A DNA stretch of 64,000 nucleotides from DASRIA01 sp963768885 (lineage in GTDB: Bacteria; Actinomycetota; Thermoleophilia; Solirubrobacterales; JBBDJG01). Both the position numbers and the translations under genes were made by a program. The notes beneath the pieces were generated by a model. The model was not told the origin of the DNA, did no database searches, and saw nothing but the letters and a program-made list of their open reading frames with translations. Of the stretch, positions 17,501-24,220 are shown one piece after another (position 1 is the first letter of the stretch; each line of letters opens with the position of its first letter). Location: assembly GCA_963768885.1 (NCBI GenBank), contig CAVYJN010000012.1, forward strand, positions 1 through 64,000, in the 5' to 3' direction.

Positions 17501-17750
17501 CCAGCTCTCGCTGTACCAGATCGGCGCGCGCGAGTCGTGGAAGCTCGACTCGTCGAAGCAGAGCTACTACTACGTGCTGGACGACGAGAAGGTCCCGCTC
17601 GCGCCCACCCAGGAAGACGTGATCCGCATCACCGACACCGCGACCGAGGTGGCGACCGGGATCCTCAACCAGGAGTTCGAGGCGACGCCGTCCTTCGGCG
17701 CCTGCTCGATCTGCGACTTCCAGCTGATCTGCCCCGCGGCAGAACGCTAG
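14538..17750 (+). CDS. UvrD/PcrA-like helicase fused to an AddB/RecB-type nuclease domain
   Basis: A 1070-residue SF1A helicase. It has the Q-motif LNEAQREAVTH, Walker A AGAGSGKT (near residue 32), VDEYQDTNY, GDDDQSIYRFRGA, LESNYRS, MTMHGAKGLEF and VAMTRARKRL. After about residue 830 comes a PD-(D/E)XK nuclease domain with LRGRVDRVD and ELIDYKTG as the catalytic strands. A flanking Cys set (YRTCPLRYK upstream, ACSICDFQLICP at the C-terminus) is the pattern of an AddB-type 4Fe-4S clasp. It probably processes DNA ends in recombination repair as a single chain. ATG 14538 is supported by a TACCAT hexamer and by the motif spacing. It is intact and about 300 residues longer than plain UvrD. Confidence 0.93.
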   Translation: MAERLLEGLNEAQREAVTHPGGPLLVLAGAGSGKTRVITRRIAWLAANGVPPEHVLALTFSGKAAEEMRSRAEELLEDPYEELVCTTFHSFCVRLLQEEALEGGFDPFFHAATPADRLALMMERLDDLDVRQHDMRGNPAPFLAKVIERIDRLKDEMVPAREYLAWAESLASSEDEAERDCSPREAEFARLYAAHDVLLDEAGAMDFGEMIVRAIRLLEERPAVRRRVSERYRAVLVDEYQDTNYAQQELLRLLVAEHGNVVVVGDDDQSIYRFRGASRKNILEFPGTFPGAKTIRLESNYRSNQKILEAAHAVVEPNEHRLPKKLRAARNRTALGLDPVSFWRCENERAQAQAVSSEIERLVADGVDPAQTAVLVRSVRNEGQLMATALEERGIPYRLVGGAGFFERSEVRDLLAWLRLLADPQDSRAVVRALMRPPVELGPVDLARCTTIARRRKTDMVSALRAALESPDVPPEARGRIENFLKLHRSACRAFDEMRPDLFVHRLIERIGLRKQHLFNTSSESLERLVNIAKFADLAADWVRHRPGRTSRDFAEYVSAVSAAGLREDEAVVHGHPSAVQVMTMHGAKGLEFDCVYVLGVQQSRMPGRRRSGELVPDALLKEELPETSTEAHVAEMRRLLYVAMTRARKRLVLSWPRVTGSGDQTEQKPSPFYEEARAATGAEEEERGEELLGIHEDLYAAFRMLRDEVMGGVQQVGARMGEMRLDAHLDAAGAIARYMELLKLASLIERHPRPEELPAAIAEINSLITQTASPEQRQLYQDSNLDELLLETERENLRRRKVVDEHSDISLEAYLPIRGGGLMLSATDIDVYRTCPLRYKFARVYNIPKEQTLPQRFGILVHQVLERYHSQLANEEITAGVETLREPTPDKLMMLFETGWRRSGFGDSNEERQLHEKAVAALERYHERFAGEHGSPVWFERSFSFRIGPHQLRGRVDRVDRHPDGSYELIDYKTGRARTPSQLKDDIQLSLYQIGARESWKLDSSKQSYYYVLDDEKVPLAPTQEDVIRITDTATEVATGILNQEFEATPSFGACSICDFQLICPAAER

Positions 17751-18388
17751 CCCGCGAAGCTTTCCTCCAACTCGTCGACCAGGTCGAGGCCGTGCTGGGC
17801 CTCGCGCTGCGTCGCAGGCGGGTCGGCGTTGTCCGCGAGGCGCGCCATCGCCTTCACGTGCGCCTCGTATCGTGCCGCGGCCTGCTTGTCGGGGACGTCC
17901 GCGCGCAGTGAGCTCCAAGTGCCGGTGAGGCCGCCGACGGCCGCTCCGAGCCTGGGTACGTCATCGGCGCGCGACTCGAGCTTCGCCTCGAAGTCGTAGT
18001 AGTCGAGCTTCGTGACGGAGGCCGGCACCGGCGTCTCGTACCGCGCGAACAGGCCAGGTACCAGCGCGAACACATGGTTGGAGGCAAGCGCCACGTCGAG
18101 GAGGGGCGCCGAGGCCGCAAGCCTCGCCACCTTCGCCGCGCGTGCATCGACGGCGTCGATGCCCTGTGCCGCCGCATTCAGGCGCTTCGCCTTCTGCACC
18201 ACCTCCGCGCGCTTGCCGGCGAGCGCCAGGTCGATGATGTCCTCGGACGCCGACTCCACGGTCCGCAGCGACGGCGGGACCGGCCCCTTCGCGGCCGTCG
18301 TCTCGTCCTTCGACCCCGAGGAGTAATCGCCGCACCCGGCGGCGATCAGCGCCACGAGCGCGACCGTCAGTGCGAAACGCCTACTCGT
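17747..18388 (-). CDS. Small putative lipoprotein with a non-canonical start
   Basis: The mature part is about 190 residues, helical, with an even mix of Ala, Asp, Glu, Lys and Arg and no family I recognise. The N-terminal stretch SRRFALTVALVALIAAGC is a textbook lipoprotein signal (RR, hydrophobic core, lipobox, Cys). Only seven codons of it follow the first canonical start (GTG 18355). An in-frame ACG at 18388, preceded by GAGGGAG at the right distance, would give the whole signal, so I take the start as ACG or a miscalled ATG. The proposed start lies inside the 3' end of the PAC2-family gene, implying coupling. The 3' end overlaps the UvrD-like stop by 4 bp. Confidence 0.65.
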   Translation of the reverse strand, partial: TSRRFALTVALVALIAAGCGDYSSGSKDETTAAKGPVPPSLRTVESASEDIIDLALAGKRAEVVQKAKRLNAAAQGIDAVDARAAKVARLAASAPLLDVALASNHVFALVPGLFARYETPVPASVTKLDYYDFEAKLESRADDVPRLGAAVGGLTGTWSSLRADVPDKQAAARYEAHVKAMARLADNADPPATQREAQHGLDLVDELEESFAG

Positions 18389-19244
18389 CGTCGCCCTGCT
18401 CCCTCAGGAACCGCTCGAACTCGCGCGCGATCGAGTCGCCGGAAGGCAGGTTGCGGAAGGTCACGTCGTCGTCGTCGATCTGGGCCTCGAGGCGCTCGAC
18501 GAGCATCCGCACCTCGGGCTCGCTCGCGACCGCCTCGTCGAGCCGGCGCTCGTAGTCCACCGCGGCCTCCTCCAGATCGGTCATGTCGATCGGCACCTCG
18601 ATCAGGTCCTGCAGGCTTCCGAGCAGGGCGAGCGTCGCCTTCGGGCTGGGCACCGTCGCGACGTAGTGGGGCACGGGGGCCCACAGGCTCGCGGCCACCA
18701 ACCCGGCCTTCGTGCAGGCGTCCTGGATCACGCCGACGATGCCGGTCGGGCCCTCGTAGCGGGTCTGGGTGAACCCGAGGCGCTCCGCGAGCGCGGCATC
18801 CGCCGCGATCCCGGTGACCTGCACGGGGCGCGTGTGCGGAACGTCGGCGAGCAGTGCGCCGAGCGAGACCACCATCTCGCAGCCCAGCTCCCGGGCCGCG
18901 GCGACGACCGTCTCCGAGAAGGTCCGCCAGCGCAGGTTCGGCTCGGCCCCGGTCAGGAACACGACGTCGCGGTCGCCGTCGTCGGGCCGCGCGCTCGAGA
19001 ACGCGAGCTCCGGCCATTCGATCACGCGAGTGACCCCCTCCGAGAGCTTCACGGTCGGGCGGGTGACCTGGAAGTCGTAGAAGTCCTCGGGGTCGATCGA
19101 CCCGATTCGCTCCGCGCCCCAGCGCGAGGCGACGAACGACAGCGCCGTCGTCGCCGACTCGGCCGCATCGTTCCATCCCTTGAACGAGCAAACCAGCGCG
19201 GGCCTTCGCAGGTCGGGCCGGCTGTCCCAGCGCATCGCCTCCAT
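18381..19244 (-). CDS. PAC2-family protein (proteasome-assembly-chaperone-like)
   Basis: This 287-residue protein has the PAC2 features: LVCSFKGWNDAAESAT at residues 18-33, LTGAEPNLRW, LGALLADVPHTRP, GPTGIVG and SLWAPVPHYVA. The C-terminal 60 residues are strongly acidic. PAC2 proteins are widespread in actinobacteria and archaea and are structurally related to eukaryotic proteasome assembly chaperones; the bacterial function is unresolved. ATG 19244 is preceded at 7 nt by TAGGTT, and the longer minus-strand frame is not needed. It is upstream of, and probably cotranscribed with, the small lipoprotein. Confidence 0.88.
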   Translation of the reverse strand: MEAMRWDSRPDLRRPALVCSFKGWNDAAESATTALSFVASRWGAERIGSIDPEDFYDFQVTRPTVKLSEGVTRVIEWPELAFSSARPDDGDRDVVFLTGAEPNLRWRTFSETVVAAARELGCEMVVSLGALLADVPHTRPVQVTGIAADAALAERLGFTQTRYEGPTGIVGVIQDACTKAGLVAASLWAPVPHYVATVPSPKATLALLGSLQDLIEVPIDMTDLEEAAVDYERRLDEAVASEPEVRMLVERLEAQIDDDDVTFRNLPSGDSIAREFERFLREQGDDE

Positions 19245-19251
19245 GGGACGA

Positions 19252-19257
19252 AACCTA
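19252..19257 (-). promoter_or_regulatory. Leaderless-type -10 TAGGTT for the PAC2-family gene
   Basis: TAGGTT on the minus strand lies 7 nt before ATG 19244, with no Shine-Dalgarno between. Confidence 0.5.
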
Positions 19258-19358
19258 GCCGATCGGCGCTGCCCTCCCGACCACTTTCACGCTTGAGCGC
19301 CGCGCGAGCGGGGTAGGAGCATCGAGCGTCGGTCAACACACTCTGGGGAGGGTCAAAC

Positions 19359-21425
19359 TTGGCAGCTTCACGGGCGCAACGCCTGCTTCGGACGTTCCTG
19401 GCGATCGCAGCGCTCGCGCTGCCGTCACAGGCGCTCGCCGCGCCGGGCGAGGTCGGATGCGACCCGCTCGACGGAGCGGTCTGCCTCCAGCCCTGGCCGA
19501 ACGACTACTTCACGGTCGCCGATCCGAGCACCGACACCGGCCGGCGGCTGGACCTCAATCCCCTCGCGATGCCGCGCAACGTCGCCGGGAACCCGATCCG
19601 CCCCGACGAGTGGAACCGCAACGACGGCTTCAGCCCCGGCCAGGAGATCGTCACGAAGGTGCCGGGCCTCGACAGCCCGGCCGCCTTCGCCAACACCGGC
19701 GCCGTCCCGATCACCGACATGGCGCAGTCGTTTCGCAAGAACCAGCCGATCGTGGTGGTGAACGCGGACACGCGCCAGCGCCACCTGATCTGGTCGGAGC
19801 TGGACGCGAACCCCGCGGACCCGGGCGACGTGAACCTGATCATCCGGCCCGGCGTGAACTTCCAGGAGGGGGCGCGCTACGTCGTCGCCCTCAGGAAGCT
19901 GCGCGACGCCCAGGGCTCGATCATCGAGCCCCAGGCGGCCTTCCGGACCTACCGCGACGAGATCCCGAGCAGCGACCCTGAGGTCGAGGCGCGGCGACCG
20001 CACATGGAGTCGCTGTTCACCACGCTCAAGCGGGCGGGCATCGCGCGCGACGACCTCTACCTCGCCTGGGACTTCACCGTGGCGAGCAAGCGCAACCTCA
20101 GCGAACGCGCCCTCGGCATCCGCGACGACGCCTTCGCGCAGCTCGGGGACGAGGACCTGCGCGACATGCAGCTCGCGGGCAGCGCCCCGCAGTTCAGCGT
20201 GAGCTCCGTGACCGACTACACGGCGTCCGAGGACAGCCGCATCGCGCGCGAGGTCGAGGGCACGTTCGTGGTGCCGTGCTACCTGAACCTGCCCGGCTGC
20301 CCGCCGGGCGCGCGGTTCGCCTACGCGCCGGGATCGTCGGCGCCGCTGCGGATCCCCGGCAACGTGCAGCTCGCGAACTTCGTCTGCCTGATCCCCCGCG
20401 CCGCCGTCGACGGCCCGAGCGTGGTCCCCGCGCGCGCCTCCCTGTACGGGCACGGCCTGCTCGGCAGCGCCTCGGAGATCACGGCCGGGAACATCAAGGC
20501 GATGGCGCAGGAGCACAACTTCGTCTTCTGCGCGACGGACTGGTCCGGGATGTCCACGCAGGACGTGCCGAACGTCGCGACGATCCTCGGCGACCTCTCG
20601 AACTTCTCCTCGCTGCCGGACCGCGCCCAGCAGGGGTTCGTGAACTTCATGTACCTCGGGCGGCTGATGATCCACCCGGAGGGCTTCAGCGGCGACCCCG
20701 CGTTCCGGTACACGAAGGGATCGAGCACGCAGTCCGTGCTGGACACGCGGCGGCTGTTCTACGACGGCAACAGCCAGGGCGGCATCATGGGCGGCTCGCT
20801 GACGGCGCTCGCACCGGACTTCAACCGCGCGGTGCTCGGGGTGCCCGGCATGAACTACTCCACGCTGCTGCGGCGCAGCGTCGACTTCGACCAGTACGCG
20901 CAGGTCCTCTACGCGAACTACCCGAACGAGCTCGAGCGGCCGCTGATCCTCTCCCTGATCCAGACGCTCTGGGACCGCGGGGAGGCGAACGGCTATGCAC
21001 ACCACATGACCAGGGACCCCTACGCCAACACCCCGCCGCACGTGGTGCTCATGCACGTGGCGTTCGGCGACCACCAGGTCGCGAACGTGTCCGCCGAGGT
21101 CGAGGCCCGCACGATCAAGGCGCAGGTCCGCATGCCGGCGCTCGATCCGGGCCGCCACAGTGACGTCAACCCCTACTACCGGATCGGCAAGTTCAGCACC
21201 TACCCCTATTCCGGCTCGGGGCTGGTGATCTGGGACAGCGGCTCGCCGACGCCTCCGACCACGAATACGCCGCCGCGGGCGGGCGCCGATCCGCACAGCC
21301 ACCCGCGCGGCACCACCGCGGCCCGTCTCCAGAAGTCCGAGTTCCTGAAGCTCGGAGGCAGGATCCAGAACGTGTGTGGCGCGGGCCCCTGCTACGCCAA
21401 CGGCTACAACGGCAGCGCCCCGTAG
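19359..21425 (+). CDS. Secreted alpha/beta-hydrolase-like protein
   Basis: This 688-residue protein starts at TTG 19359 with a perfect GGGGAGG Shine-Dalgarno 7 nt upstream. A signal peptide ends near residue 28 (ALPSQALAAP). The exported part contains the nucleophile elbow GNSQGG within a GxSxG context, preceded by SLYGHGLLGS and CATDWSGM. A late HxxxGDHQV segment could supply the catalytic Asp and His. It resembles large extracellular lipases or esterases of actinobacteria, but I cannot fix the substrate. Cys pairs (CDPLDGAVC, CYLNLPGC, CGAGPC) suggest disulfides, consistent with export. It is divergent from the PAC2 gene and probably monocistronic. Confidence 0.78.
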   Translation: MAASRAQRLLRTFLAIAALALPSQALAAPGEVGCDPLDGAVCLQPWPNDYFTVADPSTDTGRRLDLNPLAMPRNVAGNPIRPDEWNRNDGFSPGQEIVTKVPGLDSPAAFANTGAVPITDMAQSFRKNQPIVVVNADTRQRHLIWSELDANPADPGDVNLIIRPGVNFQEGARYVVALRKLRDAQGSIIEPQAAFRTYRDEIPSSDPEVEARRPHMESLFTTLKRAGIARDDLYLAWDFTVASKRNLSERALGIRDDAFAQLGDEDLRDMQLAGSAPQFSVSSVTDYTASEDSRIAREVEGTFVVPCYLNLPGCPPGARFAYAPGSSAPLRIPGNVQLANFVCLIPRAAVDGPSVVPARASLYGHGLLGSASEITAGNIKAMAQEHNFVFCATDWSGMSTQDVPNVATILGDLSNFSSLPDRAQQGFVNFMYLGRLMIHPEGFSGDPAFRYTKGSSTQSVLDTRRLFYDGNSQGGIMGGSLTALAPDFNRAVLGVPGMNYSTLLRRSVDFDQYAQVLYANYPNELERPLILSLIQTLWDRGEANGYAHHMTRDPYANTPPHVVLMHVAFGDHQVANVSAEVEARTIKAQVRMPALDPGRHSDVNPYYRIGKFSTYPYSGSGLVIWDSGSPTPPTTNTPPRAGADPHSHPRGTTAARLQKSEFLKLGGRIQNVCGAGPCYANGYNGSAP

Positions 21426-21508
21426 CAGGAACGGATCGGGTCCCGGCCGACCCGGATTGGGGTCGCGCCGGGATCGAGGCGCGGGCACGATCCGCCGATA
21501 GAGTCGGA

Positions 21509-22213
21509 ATGGCCGTGGTCGACGATCTCGTATTCCTCCAGGGGGTCGGCGCCACCAAGGAGACCCTGCGCCGCTGGAACCAGAGCCCATGGCGGGTCAT
21601 GCGGCCCTGGATCGCGTGGAGCGCGGCGGTCGCCGCGGCGCTGCTCGCGGGCACCTACGCGGTCGCGAGCATCTCGACCCCCGACCCGAGCGGGATCTAC
21701 ATCCCGGGCCTGCGGCATGGTCCGCGGCCCGAGGACATCGGGCTGATCCTGTTCCGCAACTCGCTCGTGCTCGCGCTGCACGCCTTCGCCTGCGTCGCCG
21801 GGTTCATCGCGCTCAACTCACTGCCCTACTCGGCCACGCAGCGCAGCGGCATCTCGCGGATCGTGCACGAGAAGGCCGGTCCCTACGCGATGCTGTTCGT
21901 CGCGGGGGCGACCCTCTTCTCGCTCGCCACGCAGGCGCACTTCATCGGCGGCATCCTCGCCACCGCCGCGGCCCAGTTCGGCCTCTCGAACCTCCAGCTG
22001 CTGATCCTCCTGATGCCGCACGCGATGATCGAGCTGACCGCCCTGTTCCTGCCCCTCGCCGCCTGGCTCGTCGCCAGCCGGCGGGGCGACTGGGACCAGC
22101 TGCTCGCCGCGACCTTCGTGACGGTCGCCGTGGCGATCCCCGCGCTGATCGTGTCGGTCTCGCTCGAGGTCTACGTCTTCCCGGAGCTGATCCGGGCGAC
22201 GCTGTCGCCTTGA
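21509..22213 (+). CDS. SpoIIM / DUF95-family membrane protein
   Basis: This 234-residue protein has about five membrane segments after a cytoplasmic N-terminus of about 32 residues. The RNSLVLALHAFACVAGF segment near residue 88, the ISRIVHEKAGP loop and LMPHAMIELTALFLPLAAW match the stage II sporulation protein M family. Nonsporulating bacteria also carry members, so no sporulation role follows. ATG 21509 begins the recognisable protein. TAGAGT at 21499-21504 may be its promoter, which would favour GTG 21515 (10 nt spacing) if leaderless. The gene stands alone between the secreted hydrolase and a SnoaL-like gene. Confidence 0.82.
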   Translation: MAVVDDLVFLQGVGATKETLRRWNQSPWRVMRPWIAWSAAVAAALLAGTYAVASISTPDPSGIYIPGLRHGPRPEDIGLILFRNSLVLALHAFACVAGFIALNSLPYSATQRSGISRIVHEKAGPYAMLFVAGATLFSLATQAHFIGGILATAAAQFGLSNLQLLILLMPHAMIELTALFLPLAAWLVASRRGDWDQLLAATFVTVAVAIPALIVSVSLEVYVFPELIRATLSP

Positions 22214-22222
22214 CCTGACTCC

Positions 22223-22228
22223 TTGACA
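22223..22228 (+). promoter_or_regulatory. Perfect -35 TTGACA upstream of a SnoaL-like gene
   Basis: TTGACA at 22223-22228 is followed after 17 bp by a weak -10 (GAAGGT, 22246-22251) and then ATG 22266. The -35 match is exact; the -10 is poor. Confidence 0.4.
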
Positions 22229-22265
22229 CGGCGGCCTCCACGGAGGAAGGTCGTTCAGGGAGTAG

Positions 22266-22682
22266 ATGTCATACAGCAACGTTGAACTGATCGATCGGCT
22301 GTTCACGTTGTCGAACCGTTGCGCCATCGGCGACGGCAAGGCGATGTCCGAGCTGCTCGCCGCCTACCACCGCAGCGCCGACGTCGGCGCGATCCTCGAG
22401 TTCCCGGGACCCGAGGACGGGACCACAGAGGACCTGGTCCGCTCGTACTTCGAGCGGATCGGCCGCACCTGTTACGTCTGGTACGCCTACGCGGACGAGC
22501 TCCAGGAGCACGGCGACAGCGTGTTGGCGCTCGGCGGGATCCGCACGGTGGAGAAGCCGACCCACGACGATCGCGAAACGGCCGTCGGCTGGGTCTTCGA
22601 GATCCGTGACGGCAAGGTCGCCGCGGCGCGCGCCTACCGGTCGTACGCGGAGGCGGCGGCGGCGGTCCGCACCCGTTCCTGA
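22266..22682 (+). CDS. SnoaL-like (NTF2-fold) small protein
   Basis: This 138-residue protein has the NTF2-like pattern of an N-terminal helix pair (VELIDRLFTLSNRCAIGDGK), central strands, and a C-terminal GWVFEIRDGKVAAARAYRSYAEA. The last segment is the usual SnoaL 'D/R-DGK-V...R-x-Y' strand. Such proteins bind small hydrophobic ligands or act as isomerases, cyclases or stress-related proteins; the ligand is unknown. It is more diverged than the MSQENVE group on the other strand (N-terminus MSYSNVE) but clearly related. It is convergent with that array across the tRNA-Sec gene. Confidence 0.8.
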   Translation: MSYSNVELIDRLFTLSNRCAIGDGKAMSELLAAYHRSADVGAILEFPGPEDGTTEDLVRSYFERIGRTCYVWYAYADELQEHGDSVLALGGIRTVEKPTHDDRETAVGWVFEIRDGKVAAARAYRSYAEAAAAVRTRS

Positions 22683-22721
22683 CGCTCCGCGGGCCGGCGC
22701 GGCAACGTTACGCTCGTAAGC

Positions 22722-22814
22722 GGAGCGGCAGGGGTCTGGTGGCCCGTCCGGTCTTCAAAACCGGCAGGGCGTGGCAACCCCACGCTTGGATGGTTCGATT
22801 CCATCGCCGCTCCG
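22722..22814 (+). tRNA. selC: Selenocysteine tRNA, anticodon TCA
   Basis: The sequence folds as a bacterial tRNA-Sec. It has an 8-bp acceptor stem GGAGCGGC/GCCGCTCC (22722-22729 with 22806-22813) and discriminator G 22814. The D-stem is extended with a 4-nt loop (TGGT). The anticodon stem is CCGGT/ACCGG with loop CTTCAAA, giving anticodon TCA at 22755-22757. A long variable arm (GCGTGG/CCACGC) and a T-arm GATGG-TTCGATT-CCATC follow. CCA is not encoded. The 8+5 acceptor/T arrangement and UCA anticodon are diagnostic, so this organism very likely inserts selenocysteine. No selA, selB, selD or selenoprotein gene was recognised in the window. Confidence 0.96.
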
Positions 22815-22825
22815 TGGCTGGGAAA

Positions 22826-22844
22826 TCCCGCTCCCGAAGCGGGA
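22826..22844 (+). terminator. Hairpin after tRNA-Sec
   Basis: A 7-bp perfect stem TCCCGCT/AGCGGGA (22826-22832 and 22838-22844) with loop CCCGA begins 12 nt after the tRNA. It probably ends transcription or protects the 3' trailer. Confidence 0.5.
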
Positions 22845-22876
22845 CTGCGCCTCCAAAGCCGCCCGCCCGGAAGGCG

Positions 22877-22906
22877 GCTCACGAACTCAACGTTCTCCTG
22901 CGACAT
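22877..22906 (-). pseudogene. 5' fragment of a SnoaL-like paralogue cut off next to tRNA-Sec
   Basis: Starting at ATG 22906 the minus strand reads MSQENVEFVS, the exact N-terminus of the neighbouring paralogues. Like the 24637 copy, it follows a GAGTAGGCG junction that is the stop of the upstream gene. Similarity to the family is lost within about ten codons, and the frame runs on into the tRNA region. I interpret it as the remaining 5' end of a seventh array member, removed by deletion or insertion at the tRNA. Confidence 0.55.
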
Positions 22907-22909
22907 CGC

Positions 22910-23308
22910 CTACTCCGAGAGCCCCAGGGTTTCGAGGGCCGCGGCGTATGTGCGGTATTCCTTGACCGTGAACACCTTGCTGCGGCGGAAGGTGTAGACA
23001 GCCGCGTAGTGGATCTCGGTCTTCAAGCCACTGCCCTTGCCGTGGTTTGTCCACCACTGCTCCAGGACGAGGCGCCCGTCCACTTCGACCGGTTGGTCGA
23101 ACTCGAACGCGAAGTGGTCGAAGTCCTGCAGCCAATCGTCCATATACCGCCTCACGCCGGAGTGCCCGCGGTAGGTCCCAGCGTCTGGCGCGTCCTCGAT
23201 CGCTTCCCAGACGACTTCGTGATCGAGATACTCGAAGGCTCGCGCGGGGTCGCTGCGAGCCCAGGCGTCATAGACCTTACGCACGATCTCCACGTTCTCC
23301 TGCGACAT
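22910..23308 (-). CDS. SnoaL-like protein, array copy 1
   Basis: A 132-residue NTF2-fold protein. The N-terminus is MSQENVEIVRKVYDAW. The middle has HEVVWEAIEDAPDAGTYRGHSGVRR, a typical SnoaL segment, and the C-terminus ends in ALETLGLSE without the QDAxADS tail of its sisters. ATG 23308 is chosen over an upstream in-frame start because all array members share this MSQENVE beginning. GATACT sits 9 nt upstream. This copy is the last complete member before the truncated fragment. It probably binds a small ligand; activity is not predictable. Confidence 0.82.
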   Translation of the reverse strand: MSQENVEIVRKVYDAWARSDPARAFEYLDHEVVWEAIEDAPDAGTYRGHSGVRRYMDDWLQDFDHFAFEFDQPVEVDGRLVLEQWWTNHGKGSGLKTEIHYAAVYTFRRSKVFTVKEYRTYAAALETLGLSE

Positions 23309-23317
23309 CGCCCGCGC

Positions 23318-23323
23318 AGTATC
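23318..23323 (-). promoter_or_regulatory. Conserved GATACT leader element of the SnoaL-like array
   Basis: GATACT (minus strand) lies 9 nt before ATG 23308. Identical elements occur at 23764-23769, 24207-24212 and 25068-25073, and at 14 nt before the distant SnoaL-like gene at 42722. Conservation across paralogues supports a -10 role. Confidence 0.5.
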
Positions 23324-23331
23324 CCGCAGGC

Positions 23332-23754
23332 TCAGGAGTCGGCGTGAGCGTCTTGCTCCGACAGCCCCACGGCTTCGAGGGCCTCGGCGCGATCCAGGTA
23401 CGCGCGCCATTCGATCACTTTGCCGTCGCGCAACTTCAATACATGGGCGACGGGCGCACCGACGCGTGCACCGCTGCCACGTCCGACGCCTCCGTGGCGC
23501 GCGAGCACGAGGACGCGATCGCCACCCGCCTCGATGAAGTCCTCCGGCACCGCCTCGAAGTGATCGAAGGTCGCCTGCATCTCGGCAACCGCGCTCAGAA
23601 CTCCTTCATGGCCGTGATAGCTGCCCTTGCCACCGCCGATTTCGTCAGGCTGGTACCAGACGATCTCGGGATCAAGGATGTCGAGTTCAGGCCTTCCGCT
23701 GCGATTGAACTCCTCGTAGAACCTCCGCACGATCTCCACGTTCTCCTGCGACAT
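23332..23754 (-). CDS. SnoaL-like protein, array copy 2
   Basis: A 140-residue NTF2-fold protein: MSQENVEIVRRFYEEF, DILDPEIVWYQPDE, YHGHEGVLSAV, then HVLKLRDGKVIEWRAYLDRAEALEAVGLSEQDAHADS-type end. The DGKV-x-x-W/R strand and the terminal AEALEAVGLSE helix are diagnostic of this paralogue group. The gene is separated from copy 1 by only 23 bp, which repeat almost exactly before copies 2 and 3. Confidence 0.83.
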   Translation of the reverse strand: MSQENVEIVRRFYEEFNRSGRPELDILDPEIVWYQPDEIGGGKGSYHGHEGVLSAVAEMQATFDHFEAVPEDFIEAGGDRVLVLARHGGVGRGSGARVGAPVAHVLKLRDGKVIEWRAYLDRAEALEAVGLSEQDAHADS

Positions 23755-23777
23755 CGCCCGCGCAGTATCCCGCAGGC

Positions 23778-24197
23778 TCAGGAGTCGGCGGGAGCGTCTT
23801 GCTCCGACAGGCCCACGGCTTCGAGGGCCTCGGCGGGGTCCGCATACATTTCCATTCGCGCCGACTTGCCATCCCGGATCGTCCAGACCTGGCCGAAGGC
23901 CATAACCACGGGCAGCCCGCTTGTCTTCGACCGGCCGCGCTGGCGCACGATCGCCACGACCTTGTCGCCTGCGTCGTGGAGCGCCTCCACCTCGAGCTCC
24001 CAGTCATCCCAAGCCTCAAGCCAGTCGCGGAGGAACACACGGGCTCCCTCCGCGCCCTCGTAGGTTTGCTGCTCGGGCCAGCCGCGGAACTTCGACATGT
24101 CCCAGACGAAGTCCGGCCCGGCGGTTCCCCCGGCGGCTCCGCTCGCGGCAAAGCGCTCGTAGCCGCGTCTAATGATCTCCACGTTCTCCTGCGACAT
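23778..24197 (-). CDS. SnoaL-like protein, array copy 3
   Basis: A 139-residue member starting MSQENVEIIRRGYERF, with FVWDMSKFRGWPEQQTYEG in place of the usual DPE-x-x-W segment and ending AEALEAVGLSEQDAPADS. Its C-terminal half is closest to copy 2 and the middle is more diverged, as expected for an older duplication with local conservation or gene conversion at the ends (inference). The upstream GATACT leader is the same as in copies 1 and 2. Confidence 0.83.
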   Translation of the reverse strand: MSQENVEIIRRGYERFAASGAAGGTAGPDFVWDMSKFRGWPEQQTYEGAEGARVFLRDWLEAWDDWELEVEALHDAGDKVVAIVRQRGRSKTSGLPVVMAFGQVWTIRDGKSARMEMYADPAEALEAVGLSEQDAPADS

Positions 24198-24220
24198 CGC
24201 CCGCGCAGTATCTCGCAGGC

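Noticed and set aside
13596..17918. A 1440-codon open frame on the minus strand opposite the UvrD-like gene
   Set aside because: It is a shadow of codon bias in very GC-rich coding DNA. The plus strand has complete helicase motifs, and the minus product has no recognisable domain apart from its end, which overlaps the lipoprotein gene region.
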